Origin: JAEYKI01 sp036679405
GTDB lineage: Bacteria > Bacillota > Clostridia > Christensenellales > Christensenellaceae
Assembly: GCA_036679405.1 (NCBI GenBank)
Contig: JAVBVZ010000013.1
Coordinates: 44,446 to 108,445 of the forward strand
DNA: 64,000 bases
Direction: 5' to 3'
Shown: positions 8,551 through 17,360 of the stretch, in pieces
How positions within the stretch are numbered: position 1 is the first letter of the stretch
How the letters are laid out: every line of letters starts with the position of its first letter
Made by a program: the position numbers and the translations under genes
Notes under the pieces: generated by a model
Told to the model about the DNA's origin: nothing
Seen by the model: only the letters and a program-made list of their open reading frames with translations
The model's database searches: none

Positions 8551-9669
8551 ATGGATTACCGCGGACAATTATTCAAATCAAAAAAAATATACGATCTGAG
8601 CGGCACACGGGAACTCTTTTTAAATGCCGTCCGGCAGAATATTTCGTTTCATGCACACAATTGTCCCGAGTATGCACAGATACTGAAAAAAGAAGCGTTT
8701 GATTTGAAAGAATTGTTATCCGAAAACGATTTATATAAAGTGCCGGTTTTGCCTACGGTTTTTTTTAAATCTCATTCAATCTATTCTATGGATGAAGGAC
8801 AGATCAAAATACGGGCAACGTCTTCGGGCACCAGAGGTAAAAGGAGCCGGATTGCCCTGGATGAAGAAACTTACCGCCTGGGAATGCGGATGGTTTTCAG
8901 GACCTTTGGGTACCATCATGTCATTTCGCCTATTCCCGTAAATTATATTGTTCTTGGATTTGAGCCCGCCGGAGCCGAACAGACCGGCGCTGCACAGACG
9001 GCGTACGGCACAACGAAATTTGCGCCTGCGTTGCACCGTGAATACGCATTAAAGTGGGCGGACGGGAAATATGTTCTGAATATTGACGGGATCAAAAAAA
9101 CGCTTATGCGTTGGGCAAAAACAGAAATTCCGGTGCGCTTTGTAGGCTTTCCGGGATATATGTATTTTTTGGTTCGTTCGTTGGAGGAAGATGGAATACG
9201 CCTCCGGTTAAACCGCCTTTCCAAGGTGCTGATGGGTGGAGGATGGAAGCAGACGGGAGCGCTTGCTGTTAAAAAAGACGAACTGTATGCTTTGATTGAG
9301 AATACGCTGGGCATACGGGGGGAGCGTTGCAAAGAGTTTTTCAGCGCGGTTGAACACCCGGTAGCGTACTGTGCATGCCGGTGCCGCCATTTTCATGTTC
9401 CTGTGTACAGCCGTGTCATTATCCGTGATGTTGATACGCTCATGCCTGTTCCGTACGGAGAAGCCGGGCTTTTGAGTTTTGTTACACCTTTGGTGGGAAG
9501 TATGCCTTTAACAAGTGTTGTGACAGATGATTTGGCAGTAATGCATGATGGACAGATGTGTGGATGCGGAATAGATTCTCCCTTTTTTGAGGTGCTGGGG
9601 CGGGCAGGAGTAAGTGAGATTAAAACGTGCGCTGCCGGTGCGGCAGAAATATTGGAGGCAGGCCAATGA
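8551..9669 (+). CDS. LuxE-type acyl-protein synthetase
   Basis: 372 residues resembling LuxE, the enzyme that activates a fatty acid as acyl-AMP and passes it to a cysteine. Seen: the adenylate-binding loop SSGTRGKRS at about residues 91-99, preceded by VPVLPTVFFKSHSIYS, which is the typical LuxE opening, and RLSKVLMGGGWKQTG in the middle. A histidine/cysteine-rich segment EHPVAYCACRCRHFHVPVYSR is present near residue 270. Its stop overlaps the start of the LuxC-type reductase by 4 bases, so the two act together. No luciferase genes are near, so the product is probably an aldehyde or thioester used for something other than light. Confidence 0.8.
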   Translation: MDYRGQLFKSKKIYDLSGTRELFLNAVRQNISFHAHNCPEYAQILKKEAFDLKELLSENDLYKVPVLPTVFFKSHSIYSMDEGQIKIRATSSGTRGKRSRIALDEETYRLGMRMVFRTFGYHHVISPIPVNYIVLGFEPAGAEQTGAAQTAYGTTKFAPALHREYALKWADGKYVLNIDGIKKTLMRWAKTEIPVRFVGFPGYMYFLVRSLEEDGIRLRLNRLSKVLMGGGWKQTGALAVKKDELYALIENTLGIRGERCKEFFSAVEHPVAYCACRCRHFHVPVYSRVIIRDVDTLMPVPYGEAGLLSFVTPLVGSMPLTSVVTDDLAVMHDGQMCGCGIDSPFFEVLGRAGVSEIKTCAAGAAEILEAGQ

Positions 9670-10949
9670 ATCTGGTGAAAGGAAAAGAAATGAAGCAGGC
9701 CCAAAACAGGGAAATCTTGTCTCGGCTTTGCGATATGACACGGGCAACGCTCAGTAAAGACTTCCCAAGAACCGAGCGAATCATTAAGAGCTGCGAGTTG
9801 CTTTCTAAAATGCTGAACGAAGAAGAGCATCTTCCTATAATGATGGAGTGTGGGATGGACGCAAAGCGGGCGGAAACAGAGTTTTCTAAAGTAAAAAGGA
9901 TGCTCAGCCGCGAATACCTTTTCCGCAAAGTACAGGCGGAGCTTGGGGAAACGCAAATCCGGGAATTTCATGCGCCGTTTGAAGCTCACACGGTACGTGA
10001 AGAAATCCGACCGCTGGGTGTGCTTTTGCATATTGCTGCCGGAAATGCGGAAGGGCTTCCCTTTTTAAGTGTAGTGGAAGGGCTTTTGGCGGGAAACGTT
10101 AATATATTGAAACTGCCGGGGATAGATGACGGACTATCCACTGTTCTGCTTAAAACATTGATAGAGATTGACCCGGAGCTTGCGGAATACATTTACGTTT
10201 TTAACTGTCCATCCGATGACGTGTACGCTATGCAGCAAATGGCGGATGCAGCCGACGGCATTGTAGTTTGGGGCGGTGATCCGGCAGTGCGGGCAGTTCG
10301 CCGGCTGGCGGGGGAGAATGTAAGAATTATTGAGTGGGGGCATAAGGAAAGCTTTGCGTATATTACCGGGGAGGGATTCAAAGAGCATTCTTCTTTGACG
10401 GAACTTGCACATAATATATGCAGCACCGAGCAACTTTTGTGCAGCTCATGTCAGGGGATTTATGTGGATACCGATTCAATGGATGATGTTTATGCCTTCT
10501 GTAAGCACTTTATAAATATACTGCAAACAGTAAGCAAGCAATATCCGAGAGCGGAATCCGCAGAGGCCCGGGCGGCGGTCACTCTCAAACTGAGAAATTT
10601 GGAAGTGGAGTCCGCGTTTGATTTGAAAAGAGTATATAAAGCGGAGGGGTGCAGCTTGACCGCGATAAAAGACAGCAAAGTTGAACCGACGCTTGCATTC
10701 CGGAATTGTTGGGTGAAGCCTCTGCCCCGAAGAGAGGTGCTAAAAATTTTAAGAGCGGAAAAAAATCACTTGCAGACAATGGCGCTGCTTTGTGCCCGGG
10801 AAGAACGCACCGAATTGGAAGAACTAATGTGCAAGGCCGGATTTGTGCGGATAACAGACCCCGAATATATGAGCACCTTGTATGCGGGCGCACCGCATGA
10901 CGGAGAATATGGCCTTCGAAGATATACGAAAATTGTTTCTTTTGAATAA
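9666..10949 (+). CDS. LuxC-type acyl-CoA / acyl-protein reductase
   Basis: 427 residues, LuxC family: NADPH-dependent reduction of an activated acyl group to aldehyde, distantly related to aldehyde dehydrogenases. Supporting motifs: IRPLGVLLHIAAGNAEGLPFLSVVEGLLAGNVNILKLP (cofactor-binding side), GIVVWGGDPAV, and STEQLLCSSCQG near residue 255, which carries the likely nucleophilic cysteine. ATG at 9666 sits in an ATGA overlap with the LuxE-like gene; the frame is open further upstream but that part overlaps the partner gene. Together the pair converts a carboxylic acid to an aldehyde. Confidence 0.8.
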   Translation: MNLVKGKEMKQAQNREILSRLCDMTRATLSKDFPRTERIIKSCELLSKMLNEEEHLPIMMECGMDAKRAETEFSKVKRMLSREYLFRKVQAELGETQIREFHAPFEAHTVREEIRPLGVLLHIAAGNAEGLPFLSVVEGLLAGNVNILKLPGIDDGLSTVLLKTLIEIDPELAEYIYVFNCPSDDVYAMQQMADAADGIVVWGGDPAVRAVRRLAGENVRIIEWGHKESFAYITGEGFKEHSSLTELAHNICSTEQLLCSSCQGIYVDTDSMDDVYAFCKHFINILQTVSKQYPRAESAEARAAVTLKLRNLEVESAFDLKRVYKAEGCSLTAIKDSKVEPTLAFRNCWVKPLPRREVLKILRAEKNHLQTMALLCAREERTELEELMCKAGFVRITDPEYMSTLYAGAPHDGEYGLRRYTKIVSFE

Positions 10950-10982
10950 TGCAGCACAACAGATATTGGGCAGGATAACGAT

Positions 10983-11384
10983 ATGGTAACAATAATGGTA
11001 ACAATAGATGAAATGAAAAAGATGCTGGATGAAATAGCCGCAAAACTTCCTGAAGAATTTTTTGCGCAGCTGAATGGGGGAATCATATTGCTTCCCGAGG
11101 CGAAAATGCATCCGAAAAGCTCGGATGACGATCTGTATATTATGGGAGAGTATCACCGTGAAGGGAATTTGGGGCGGTTTATTGTGATTTATTATGGTTC
11201 CTTTATGCGTTTATATGGAAGTCTCCCTCCGGATGAACTTAAAAAAAAGCTGAACGCGACCGTCAAGCATGAGTTCCGGCATCACTTGGAAAGCCTCGCG
11301 GGAGAATATGATCTGGAGATTGAAGACGCACGTTACCTGGAGGAATACGACAGCCATAAGCGCATCCGGAACGATCCCGATTAA
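10983..11384 (+). CDS. Small zincin-like metallopeptidase
   Basis: 133 residues with the zinc motif HEFRHHLE near residue 97, the signature of the minimal zincin family of short cytoplasmic proteins, here with a third possible ligand in the downstream acidic segment. The protein lacks a signal peptide. The start is uncertain: the first 24 bases are a direct repeat (ATGGTAACAAT twice), and ATG codons at 10983, 10995 and 11010 are in frame with only a weak ribosome-binding site. It follows luxC-like by 33 bases and ends just before a strong terminator, so it belongs to the same transcript. Role unknown. Confidence 0.7.
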   Translation: MVTIMVTIDEMKKMLDEIAAKLPEEFFAQLNGGIILLPEAKMHPKSSDDDLYIMGEYHREGNLGRFIVIYYGSFMRLYGSLPPDELKKKLNATVKHEFRHHLESLAGEYDLEIEDARYLEEYDSHKRIRNDPD

Positions 11385-11428
11385 AACAGCCTGCATCAAA
11401 ACTGTTTTGTGAGGCAGGCTGTTTTTTT
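11383..11428 (+). terminator. Rho-independent terminator
   Basis: Stem AAAACAGCCTGC / GCAGGCTGTTTT with a 19-base loop and a T-run, directly after the zincin stop codon. Closes the panE-like to zincin gene group. Confidence 0.85.
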
Positions 11429-11508
11429 AGTATTAAATTCTTTTTGTTTTTAAGGTATACTGGTAGTGGTCATATCACAATTTGACTTGGAAGCTGCGGG
11501 AGGGATTT

Positions 11509-12639
11509 ATGCAATACAGAAAATTTGGAAAGACGGACGAGATGGTTTCAATACTGGGATTCGGCTGTATGCGGCTTCCCGTATTGCCGGGCGGGGACAA
11601 TGCGCAGATAGATGAGGAAAAAGCAGCTGCTTTGATCCGCAGTGCGATTGACCGCGGTGTAAATTACATTGATACCGCGTACCCGTACCATGGAAACGGC
11701 TTTTCGGGAAAAGGGAACAGCGAACCTTTTCTGGCGAAAGTTTTAGCCGACGGATATCGGGAAAAAGTAAAGATAGCCACCAAAATGCCGGGCTGGATAG
11801 CGCAGACAAGAGAGGATATGGATAAAATCTTAAACGAACAGCTTGAGCGCCTCCAAACGAATTGTATCGATTTTTATCTGATTCACGGAATTACCGCTTC
11901 TATGTGGCCGGTTCTTAAAGCAAACGGTTACGGAAAGTTTTTGCAGGATGCGCTTGCGGATGGAAAAATCAAGCATGCAGGATTTTCGTTTCATGATCAG
12001 CTGAGCCTTTTTAAAGATATTTTAGGCGACTTTGAATGGTCGTTTTGCATGGTGCAGTTTAATTATATGGATGAAGAATACCAGGCAGGGATAGAAGGGA
12101 TACGGTATGCATATGAGAAAGGGTTGGGCATTGCCGTGATGGAGCCCCTCCGAGGCGGCGCTTTGGCCGGAGGTTTGCCACGGAGTGCGGAAGAGGCACT
12201 CCGGCAGGTGGGAAGATCGGCACCTGAATTTGCACTCCGGTGGATATGGGATCATCCGGAAGTATCGGTAGTATTAAGCGGAATGAACACGATGCAGCAG
12301 CTTGAAGAAAATCTGCGCGCTGCGAATGGTGCGGGACCGCTTAATGTGGAAGAGATCCGAGCCGGGAATCGTATACAAAACGTGCTAAGGGAAAAAATAA
12401 AGCTTAATTGTACGGGCTGCGGCTATTGTATGCCTTGTCCACAGGGGGTAGATATTCCCAATTGTTTTTCCATGTATAATGACTATTATGTGTTTGATAA
12501 AAAAGCGCCTTATTCATTCCGCCTTGATCCCCCCCAGCGTGCATCCAACTGTTCGGGTTGCGGGCAATGCGAGCAATACTGTCCGCAAGGGATCTCTATT
12601 CGGCAGGAACTGAAAAAGGTGCAGGGGCTCTTTGAGTAA
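11509..12639 (+). CDS. Aldo/keto reductase with C-terminal 4Fe-4S domain
   Basis: 376 residues. N-terminal TIM-barrel aldo/keto reductase: MRLPVLPGG, YIDTAYPYHG (catalytic Asp and Tyr region), TKMPGW (Lys) and FYLIHGI (His). The C terminus adds two cysteine clusters, CTGCGYCMPCPQGV and CSGCGQCEQYCPQGI, giving a ferredoxin-like domain common in clostridial reductases. It could accept electrons from ferredoxin or shuttle them to NAD(P)H. The ATG at 11509 has GGGAGG five bases upstream; the TTG at 11482 has none. The stop lies 26 bases before larC, so co-transcription with the nickel-cofactor genes is possible. Confidence 0.88.
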   Translation: MQYRKFGKTDEMVSILGFGCMRLPVLPGGDNAQIDEEKAAALIRSAIDRGVNYIDTAYPYHGNGFSGKGNSEPFLAKVLADGYREKVKIATKMPGWIAQTREDMDKILNEQLERLQTNCIDFYLIHGITASMWPVLKANGYGKFLQDALADGKIKHAGFSFHDQLSLFKDILGDFEWSFCMVQFNYMDEEYQAGIEGIRYAYEKGLGIAVMEPLRGGALAGGLPRSAEEALRQVGRSAPEFALRWIWDHPEVSVVLSGMNTMQQLEENLRAANGAGPLNVEEIRAGNRIQNVLREKIKLNCTGCGYCMPCPQGVDIPNCFSMYNDYYVFDKKAPYSFRLDPPQRASNCSGCGQCEQYCPQGISIRQELKKVQGLFE

Positions 12640-12664
12640 ATATATTTTAAGCGGGGATGGCAGA

Positions 12665-13843
12665 ATGAAGATATTATACTATGATTGTTTTTGTGGAATC
12701 AGCGGAGATATGAATCTGGGCGCTTTGCTCGACCTGGGAATAGACGAAGAGTACATGCGGAGCGAGCTTGCAAAGCTCCCTTTGGAAGATGAATTCGAAA
12801 TGGTTATCCGCAAGGAGCAGAAGAGGGGAATCACCGGAACAAGAGTTGAGGTCAATGTTAAAAACAGCGTACATCCTCATAGAAAGCTGAAAGATATTGA
12901 AGAAATAATTGCCGCGGCCGGGTTTTCAGCCAATATCCAAAAGAAAGCTCTGGGTATGTTTGAGAGAATTGCCCGGGCGGAGGCAAAGGTACATAACCGG
13001 TCCGTTTATGAAGTGCATTTTCATGAGGTCGGGGCGGTGGACTCCCTTGTCGATATTACAGGAGCAGCCGTTGCCCTGGACGCGTTGCATGTGGACCGGA
13101 TAGAGGCCTCTTCCGTTCAGGTGGGCGGCGGGTTTGTGCAATGCGCGCACGGCCTTTTGCCCGTACCCGCTCCGGCGACGGTCGAGCTGCTTGCCGGGGT
13201 TCCGGTTAAAACCGGCCTGGTGCCGTATGAAACCACAACGCCGACAGGCGCTGCTATTCTCGCATCCAATGTTGACCGGTTTACGGATGAGACCGCTTTT
13301 ACTATATTGAGAACAGGATATGGCCTGGGCACAAGAGAGTTTGAAGTCCCTAACGTATTGAGAGTCTATCTTGGAGAAACCTCTGAAGATGTTAAAAAAG
13401 ATGAACAATTTGTTTTAGAGACCAACATTGACGATATGAATCCCGAGATCATAGGTTTTGCGGAAGAAATGCTTTTTAAGGCGGGTGCGCTGGACGTATT
13501 TAAAACACCGATCATTATGAAAAAAGGCCGACCGGCTATTCAAATGAGCGTATTGACGGACAGACAGCATGAGCAGGCGGTCATGGGCGTGTTGTTTTCG
13601 GAAACGACAACGATTGGACTGCGGAAAATAAAGGTGCAGAAATTAATGCTCAGAAGGGAGCAAAGTACCGTTGATACCCAATATGGAACGGCACGTATAA
13701 AAAAATCCTTTTTTAAAGAACAACTGGTGAATGTAAAGCCGGACTATGAAGATGTCAGAAAATTGGCGTTAGAGCATTCTTTGCCGATTTCTGCTGTCTA
13801 TAGGGAGATTCAGGTTCTACTTGAAAAAGAAAAGAAGCGGTAA
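12665..13843 (+). CDS. larC: Nickel-pincer cofactor biosynthesis protein LarC
   Basis: LarC inserts nickel into the dithiocarboxylated pyridinium mononucleotide in a CTP-dependent step, completing the nickel-pincer nucleotide cofactor. About 392 residues starting YYDCFCGISGDMNLGALLDLG, the invariant opening of the family, followed by EVHFHEVGAVDSLVDITG and LETNIDDMNPEI. In lactobacilli LarC is split and joined by frameshifting; here the frame is continuous through the histidine-containing N-terminal part and the C-terminal catalytic part. ATG at 12665 is preferred over upstream TTG 12632, which overlaps the reductase gene. Three bases separate it from larE. Confidence 0.92.
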   Translation: MKILYYDCFCGISGDMNLGALLDLGIDEEYMRSELAKLPLEDEFEMVIRKEQKRGITGTRVEVNVKNSVHPHRKLKDIEEIIAAAGFSANIQKKALGMFERIARAEAKVHNRSVYEVHFHEVGAVDSLVDITGAAVALDALHVDRIEASSVQVGGGFVQCAHGLLPVPAPATVELLAGVPVKTGLVPYETTTPTGAAILASNVDRFTDETAFTILRTGYGLGTREFEVPNVLRVYLGETSEDVKKDEQFVLETNIDDMNPEIIGFAEEMLFKAGALDVFKTPIIMKKGRPAIQMSVLTDRQHEQAVMGVLFSETTTIGLRKIKVQKLMLRREQSTVDTQYGTARIKKSFFKEQLVNVKPDYEDVRKLALEHSLPISAVYREIQVLLEKEKKR

Positions 13844-13845
13844 AG

Positions 13846-14679
13846 ATGCAGGATGATTCGGTTGCCTTAAAAAAATTAAATACTCTGAAAAACGCGCTGG
13901 CGGAATTTGAAAATGTTCTGGTTGCTTTTTCCGGAGGCGTTGACAGCGCTTTTTTGTTGAAAGCGGCGCTGGATACCCTGGGGAAAAAAAACGTAGTAGC
14001 GGTTACGGCACGTTCCGTGATTCATCCGGTACGGGAAACGGAGCAAGCGGTGTTGCTTGCTCAAGAAATCGGTGCGCCGCACATTATGATTGAAACGGAC
14101 GAACTTTCTATTCCCGAATTTGTGCGAAATCCCCAAAACCGCTGCTATATCTGCAAGAAAGCATTGTTTTGGAAAATGAGGAATCAGGCGGATATACTTG
14201 GAATACGGACTATTATTGAGGGGTCGAACGCGGACGATCTTTCAGACTTTAGGCCGGGGATACGCGCCCTGCATGAACTGGGCATCAAAAGCCCTTTGCT
14301 GGAAGCCGGGCTTACAAAAAACGAAATCAGAAAACTTTCAAGAGAAATGGGACTGGCAACATGGGAAAAACAGTCTTTTGCGTGTCTGGCAACGCGTTTT
14401 CCTTATGGAGACATAATAACTCGTGAAAAACTGATGATGATCGACCGGTGTGAAAACTATCTTTTAAAGCTTGGATTTAAGCAGGTAAGAGTCAGATGCC
14501 ACGGAGATATGGCGAGAATTGAACTGGGCAGAGATGAAATCTGCCGGCTTTTCAGCGGCGGACTTGCGGACCGGGTGGATGCTGAATGCAGGGCGGCCGG
14601 ATTTGCCTGCTGTACCGTGGATTTAAAGGGGTACAGGACCGGAAGTATGAATAAAACGATATTTGGAGGAAATCCATGA
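13846..14679 (+). CDS. larE: ATP-dependent sacrificial sulfur transferase LarE
   Basis: LarE adenylates the carboxyl groups of the LarB product and donates sulfur. 277 residues with the PP-loop SGGVDS at residues 29-34 and the NRCYICKK cysteine pair (C100, C103). C180 in FACLATRFPYG lies where sacrificial-cysteine LarE proteins keep their sulfur-donating residue; I infer the sacrificial type rather than the Fe-S type. The ATG at 13846 follows larC by 3 bases, and the stop overlaps larB by 4 bases, giving a compact larC-larE-larB operon. Confidence 0.92.
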   Translation: MQDDSVALKKLNTLKNALAEFENVLVAFSGGVDSAFLLKAALDTLGKKNVVAVTARSVIHPVRETEQAVLLAQEIGAPHIMIETDELSIPEFVRNPQNRCYICKKALFWKMRNQADILGIRTIIEGSNADDLSDFRPGIRALHELGIKSPLLEAGLTKNEIRKLSREMGLATWEKQSFACLATRFPYGDIITREKLMMIDRCENYLLKLGFKQVRVRCHGDMARIELGRDEICRLFSGGLADRVDAECRAAGFACCTVDLKGYRTGSMNKTIFGGNP

Positions 14680-15422
14680 ATAAGGACTCACTTAAACGCC
14701 TTCTTGAATCTTTGCAGAAAAATGATATCAGCGTGGAAGATGCCATGGAAAAACTGGCGGGCCTGCCGGTAAAGGATCTTGGGTTCGCCATGGTGGACAG
14801 CCATCGTGAAATAAGAGTAGGGTATCCCGAGGTGATTTATTGCGCCGGAAAAACCATTGAGCAGGTAAGGCGTATTGTTATGAGCATGATGGAGACCGGC
14901 CATAATATACTGGCCACCCGTGCAACGGAAGAGATGGCGGCAGAGATAAAAAAATTATCTCCTGACGCGCAGTATAATCTGCTTGGCCGTACGATTTCAA
15001 TTGTAAAAGAAACGCAAACTTTAACTGAAAGCTATATTGCCATCGTATGTGCGGGAACCTCCGATTTGCCGGTCGTAGAAGAGGCGGCAGAGACTGCCCT
15101 TTTGCTTGGAAACAAGGTGGAAAAAGTTGTCGACGTAGGTGTAGCGGGTATACACCGCCTGTTTTCAAAACTGGAAGTTATCCGAGGCGCAAAGGTTGTG
15201 ATTGTTGTTGCGGGCATGGAAGGCGCCTTGGCCAGCGTTGTGGGAGGGCTTGTCAGCAAGCCTGTTATTGCAGTTCCGACAAGTGTGGGATATGGGGCCA
15301 GCTTTGGGGGGATATCCGCATTGCTCACAATGCTCAACAGCTGTGCAGCCGGCGTGAGCGTGGTGAATATTGACAACGGATTCGGTGCGGCGTACAATGC
15401 TTCCATCATTAACCACCTGTAA
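14676..15422 (+). CDS. larB: Pyridinium-3,5-biscarboxylic acid mononucleotide synthase LarB
   Basis: LarB carboxylates and hydrolyses nicotinic acid adenine dinucleotide, the first step to the nickel-pincer nucleotide. 248 residues; the C-terminal half is PurE-like: VCAGTSDLPVVEEAAETALLLG, GVAGIHRL, VVVAGMEGALASVVGGLVSKPVIAVPTSVGYG. Starts in an ATGA overlap with larE, with GGAGG upstream. No LarA-type racemase gene is in the window, so the cofactor client must be elsewhere. Confidence 0.92.
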   Translation: MNKDSLKRLLESLQKNDISVEDAMEKLAGLPVKDLGFAMVDSHREIRVGYPEVIYCAGKTIEQVRRIVMSMMETGHNILATRATEEMAAEIKKLSPDAQYNLLGRTISIVKETQTLTESYIAIVCAGTSDLPVVEEAAETALLLGNKVEKVVDVGVAGIHRLFSKLEVIRGAKVVIVVAGMEGALASVVGGLVSKPVIAVPTSVGYGASFGGISALLTMLNSCAAGVSVVNIDNGFGAAYNASIINHL

Positions 15423-15446
15423 ATAAGACAGCCGTTGGTCTGCCGG

Positions 15447-15475
15447 AAAAAATCCGTGATTTTTTTTGTTTTTTT
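15447..15475 (+). terminator. Possible weak terminator after larB
   Basis: AT-rich stem AAAAAATC-cgt-GATTTTTT followed by more T residues. Weak stem, so only a likely transcription stop. Confidence 0.4.
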
Positions 15476-15515
15476 GGAGGCCGAAATACAGAAAATGTAA
15501 GAAAATTCCATAAAT

Positions 15516-15544
15516 TTGATTTTTTCTATATTATGTATTAAAAT
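15516..15544 (+). promoter_or_regulatory. Promoter of the PAS/HD-GYP gene
   Basis: TTGATT, 17-base spacer, TAAAAT, about 40 bases ahead of the ATG at 15586. Confidence 0.55.
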
Positions 15545-15585
15545 ATAGATAATGCAATTTGTTTTGGAAGGTGCGTGAGTATATT

Positions 15586-16590
15586 ATGCCCGTTTCACAG
15601 CAAAATGATTTATTGATTTTTTCGTTATTTGAACAATTAAGTGATGGGATAATCATTTCAGACGATGGCGGAATCATTGTTTTTGTTAATGATGCCGCCG
15701 AGAAGATCCGAAATATCAAAAAAGAAAAAATATTGGGAAAAAGCGTTTTAAACTGCCATTCTTCTGAAGCGGTTGGTAAAATAGAGCGTGCGATCGAACA
15801 TCTTAAAGAAAATCCGAATTTGAGTTATCACAGAATGGTGACTGATAAGAAGAATGAAAGGGCATATGAAAATTCATACACCTCTATTATTGATAAAAGT
15901 GGGAAATTTATAGGAACGGCCGTTATTTCAAAGGATATTACGGAAAAAAGAAACCTGGAAGAAAAAAGAGCCCGGGATTTTAAAATACAGGAAGAAATGT
16001 TTCAGGACATTCAGTTAAAATACCACAAGCTGCTTTTGACTTCGCTGGAGACCCTTACCAACCTTTTGGAGGCGAAAGATTCTTATACGCACGGGCATTC
16101 CAAGCGGGTGGCGGAAATTTCTTTAAAAATGTATGAGCACATGTATGGAATGACAAGTGAATATTTTGATCTTGAAAATGCTGCCAAGCTGCATGATATT
16201 GGAAAGATATGTATTCCTGATTCTATTATTAACAAGCCCGGAAAACTGACAAAAGGAGAGATTGACGTTATAAGAAAACACAGTAACATAGCGGCTGAGT
16301 TGATTGCGCCGCTGGATCCGGCCAAGGCGGTAACAAATATAGTCCTTCATCACCATGAACGTTATGACGGTACGGGATATCCGGAAGGGATGAAAGGAAA
16401 AGATATTCCTTTGGGTTCCCGAATCATTGCTCTGGCAGATGCGTACGACGCTATGAGTTCAAACAGGCCTTACCGCAAAGCACTTTCCTATGATGAATGC
16501 GTTGGGGAAATAAAAAAATATTCAGGAAAGCAGTTTGATCCTGAATTGAGCGATGTGTTTTTGGAATTGCTGGAGACAGGGAGCATTTAA
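15586..16590 (+). CDS. PAS domain - HD-GYP domain protein
   Basis: Soluble signalling protein of about 334 residues. A PAS sensor occupies roughly residues 10-125 (LSDGIIISDDGGIIVFVNDAAEKI and VISKDITEKRNLEEKR at its end), followed by a helical linker and an HD-GYP domain: HGHSKRVAEIS, HDIGK near residue 203, HHHERYDGTGYP near 250 and LADAYDAMSSNRPYR. All metal-binding and GYP residues are present, so cyclic-di-GMP hydrolysis is expected. The ATG at 15586 is chosen; upstream TTG at 15559 lacks a ribosome-binding site, although GGAAGG lies 14 bases before the ATG, which is rather far. The signal sensed by the PAS domain is unknown. Confidence 0.88.
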   Translation: MPVSQQNDLLIFSLFEQLSDGIIISDDGGIIVFVNDAAEKIRNIKKEKILGKSVLNCHSSEAVGKIERAIEHLKENPNLSYHRMVTDKKNERAYENSYTSIIDKSGKFIGTAVISKDITEKRNLEEKRARDFKIQEEMFQDIQLKYHKLLLTSLETLTNLLEAKDSYTHGHSKRVAEISLKMYEHMYGMTSEYFDLENAAKLHDIGKICIPDSIINKPGKLTKGEIDVIRKHSNIAAELIAPLDPAKAVTNIVLHHHERYDGTGYPEGMKGKDIPLGSRIIALADAYDAMSSNRPYRKALSYDECVGEIKKYSGKQFDPELSDVFLELLETGSI

Positions 16591-16599
16591 AAACAAGAA

Positions 16600-16627
16600 A
16601 AAAACAGAACGGAAGTTCTGTTTTTTT
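16600..16627. terminator. Bidirectional terminator
   Basis: Stem AAAACAGAAC-ggaa-GTTCTGTTTT with A- and T-runs, between the convergent HD-GYP and membrane-protein genes. Confidence 0.85.
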
Positions 16628-16656
16628 ATAAAGGCACAAGCTTTGTGTTTTGTTAT

Positions 16657-17202
16657 TTATATAACGCCGTAGCCGCCGGTCAGGGAGTCCATAAAAAGAG
16701 GAAGATGAGGCGGAAACGGCGTGAAGAGTATTTCTATGAGAAGGACTGCTATGAAAAGGACAATGAACCAGCCGAAATACCTGCTTAAGTCATAATTGGA
16801 TAGATACAGTTTGTAGGAAATCAAAAACGCAAAGAAAAGCCAGATAAAAGTGGATGCAATATCAATTGCCAGACTTTCAATTCCGAATATGCCCGTATAA
16901 GTATAAAAAAAAGTGACCATAACAACCGGAAGAAAAGCCAATGCAACTGTTTTGGATGCAAAGAATCTTTTTGCATCCGGCTTTATGACAAAATATTCTA
17001 ATATCGTATAAAACAAAAAAGGGAAATAAAGAATCTTGGTATGTTCCCATACACTTTCATTTACGGCGGAAATCAGGCCGATAAATTGATTTGAAGCTGA
17101 CCATTCATAGGTAAAATGAAACAAAGGAGCCAATATACAGGTTACAAGAAGTCCAATCAATTCCGCATTTCTGAATTTTTTTTGGCTGAATACGGTACTC
17201 AT
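16657..17202 (-). CDS. Conserved integral membrane protein (DUF6512-like)
   Basis: 181 residues with about five transmembrane segments. The stretch HFTYEWS followed by AVNESVWEHTKILYFPFLFY is strongly conserved in a family of small Bacillota membrane proteins that I think is catalogued as DUF6512; the label is from memory. No catalytic motif is evident. Transcribed alone, opposite to the HD-GYP gene. Function unknown. Confidence 0.65.
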   Translation of the reverse strand: MSTVFSQKKFRNAELIGLLVTCILAPLFHFTYEWSASNQFIGLISAVNESVWEHTKILYFPFLFYTILEYFVIKPDAKRFFASKTVALAFLPVVMVTFFYTYTGIFGIESLAIDIASTFIWLFFAFLISYKLYLSNYDLSRYFGWFIVLFIAVLLIEILFTPFPPHLPLFMDSLTGGYGVI

Positions 17203-17310
17203 CGGAGGCCTCCGTTCGGTTTTATTTACTGAATAAAATATAAACCTGTTTTGGATGCGGTAAACGGCGCGGCTGCAAAGCGGTTTTAGAACTTTTAAGG
17301 TTGTTTATCG

Positions 17311-17338
17311 GATACGTTTTGGTATGATATAATGAATG
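17311..17338 (+). promoter_or_regulatory. Promoter of the CCA-adding enzyme gene
   Basis: TTGTTT, 16-base spacer, TATGAT, 22 bases before the ATG; an overlapping TATAAT at 17338-17343 could serve instead. Confidence 0.45.
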
Positions 17339-17360
17339 CATCAAAGAACTGGAGGGGAAA

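Noticed and set aside
8551..10949. Bioluminescence operon
   Set aside because: Only LuxE- and LuxC-like genes; no luciferase or LuxD-like thioesterase next to them.
12665..13843. Programmed frameshift in larC
   Set aside because: The frame is continuous from N-terminal to C-terminal motifs, so no frameshift is needed here.
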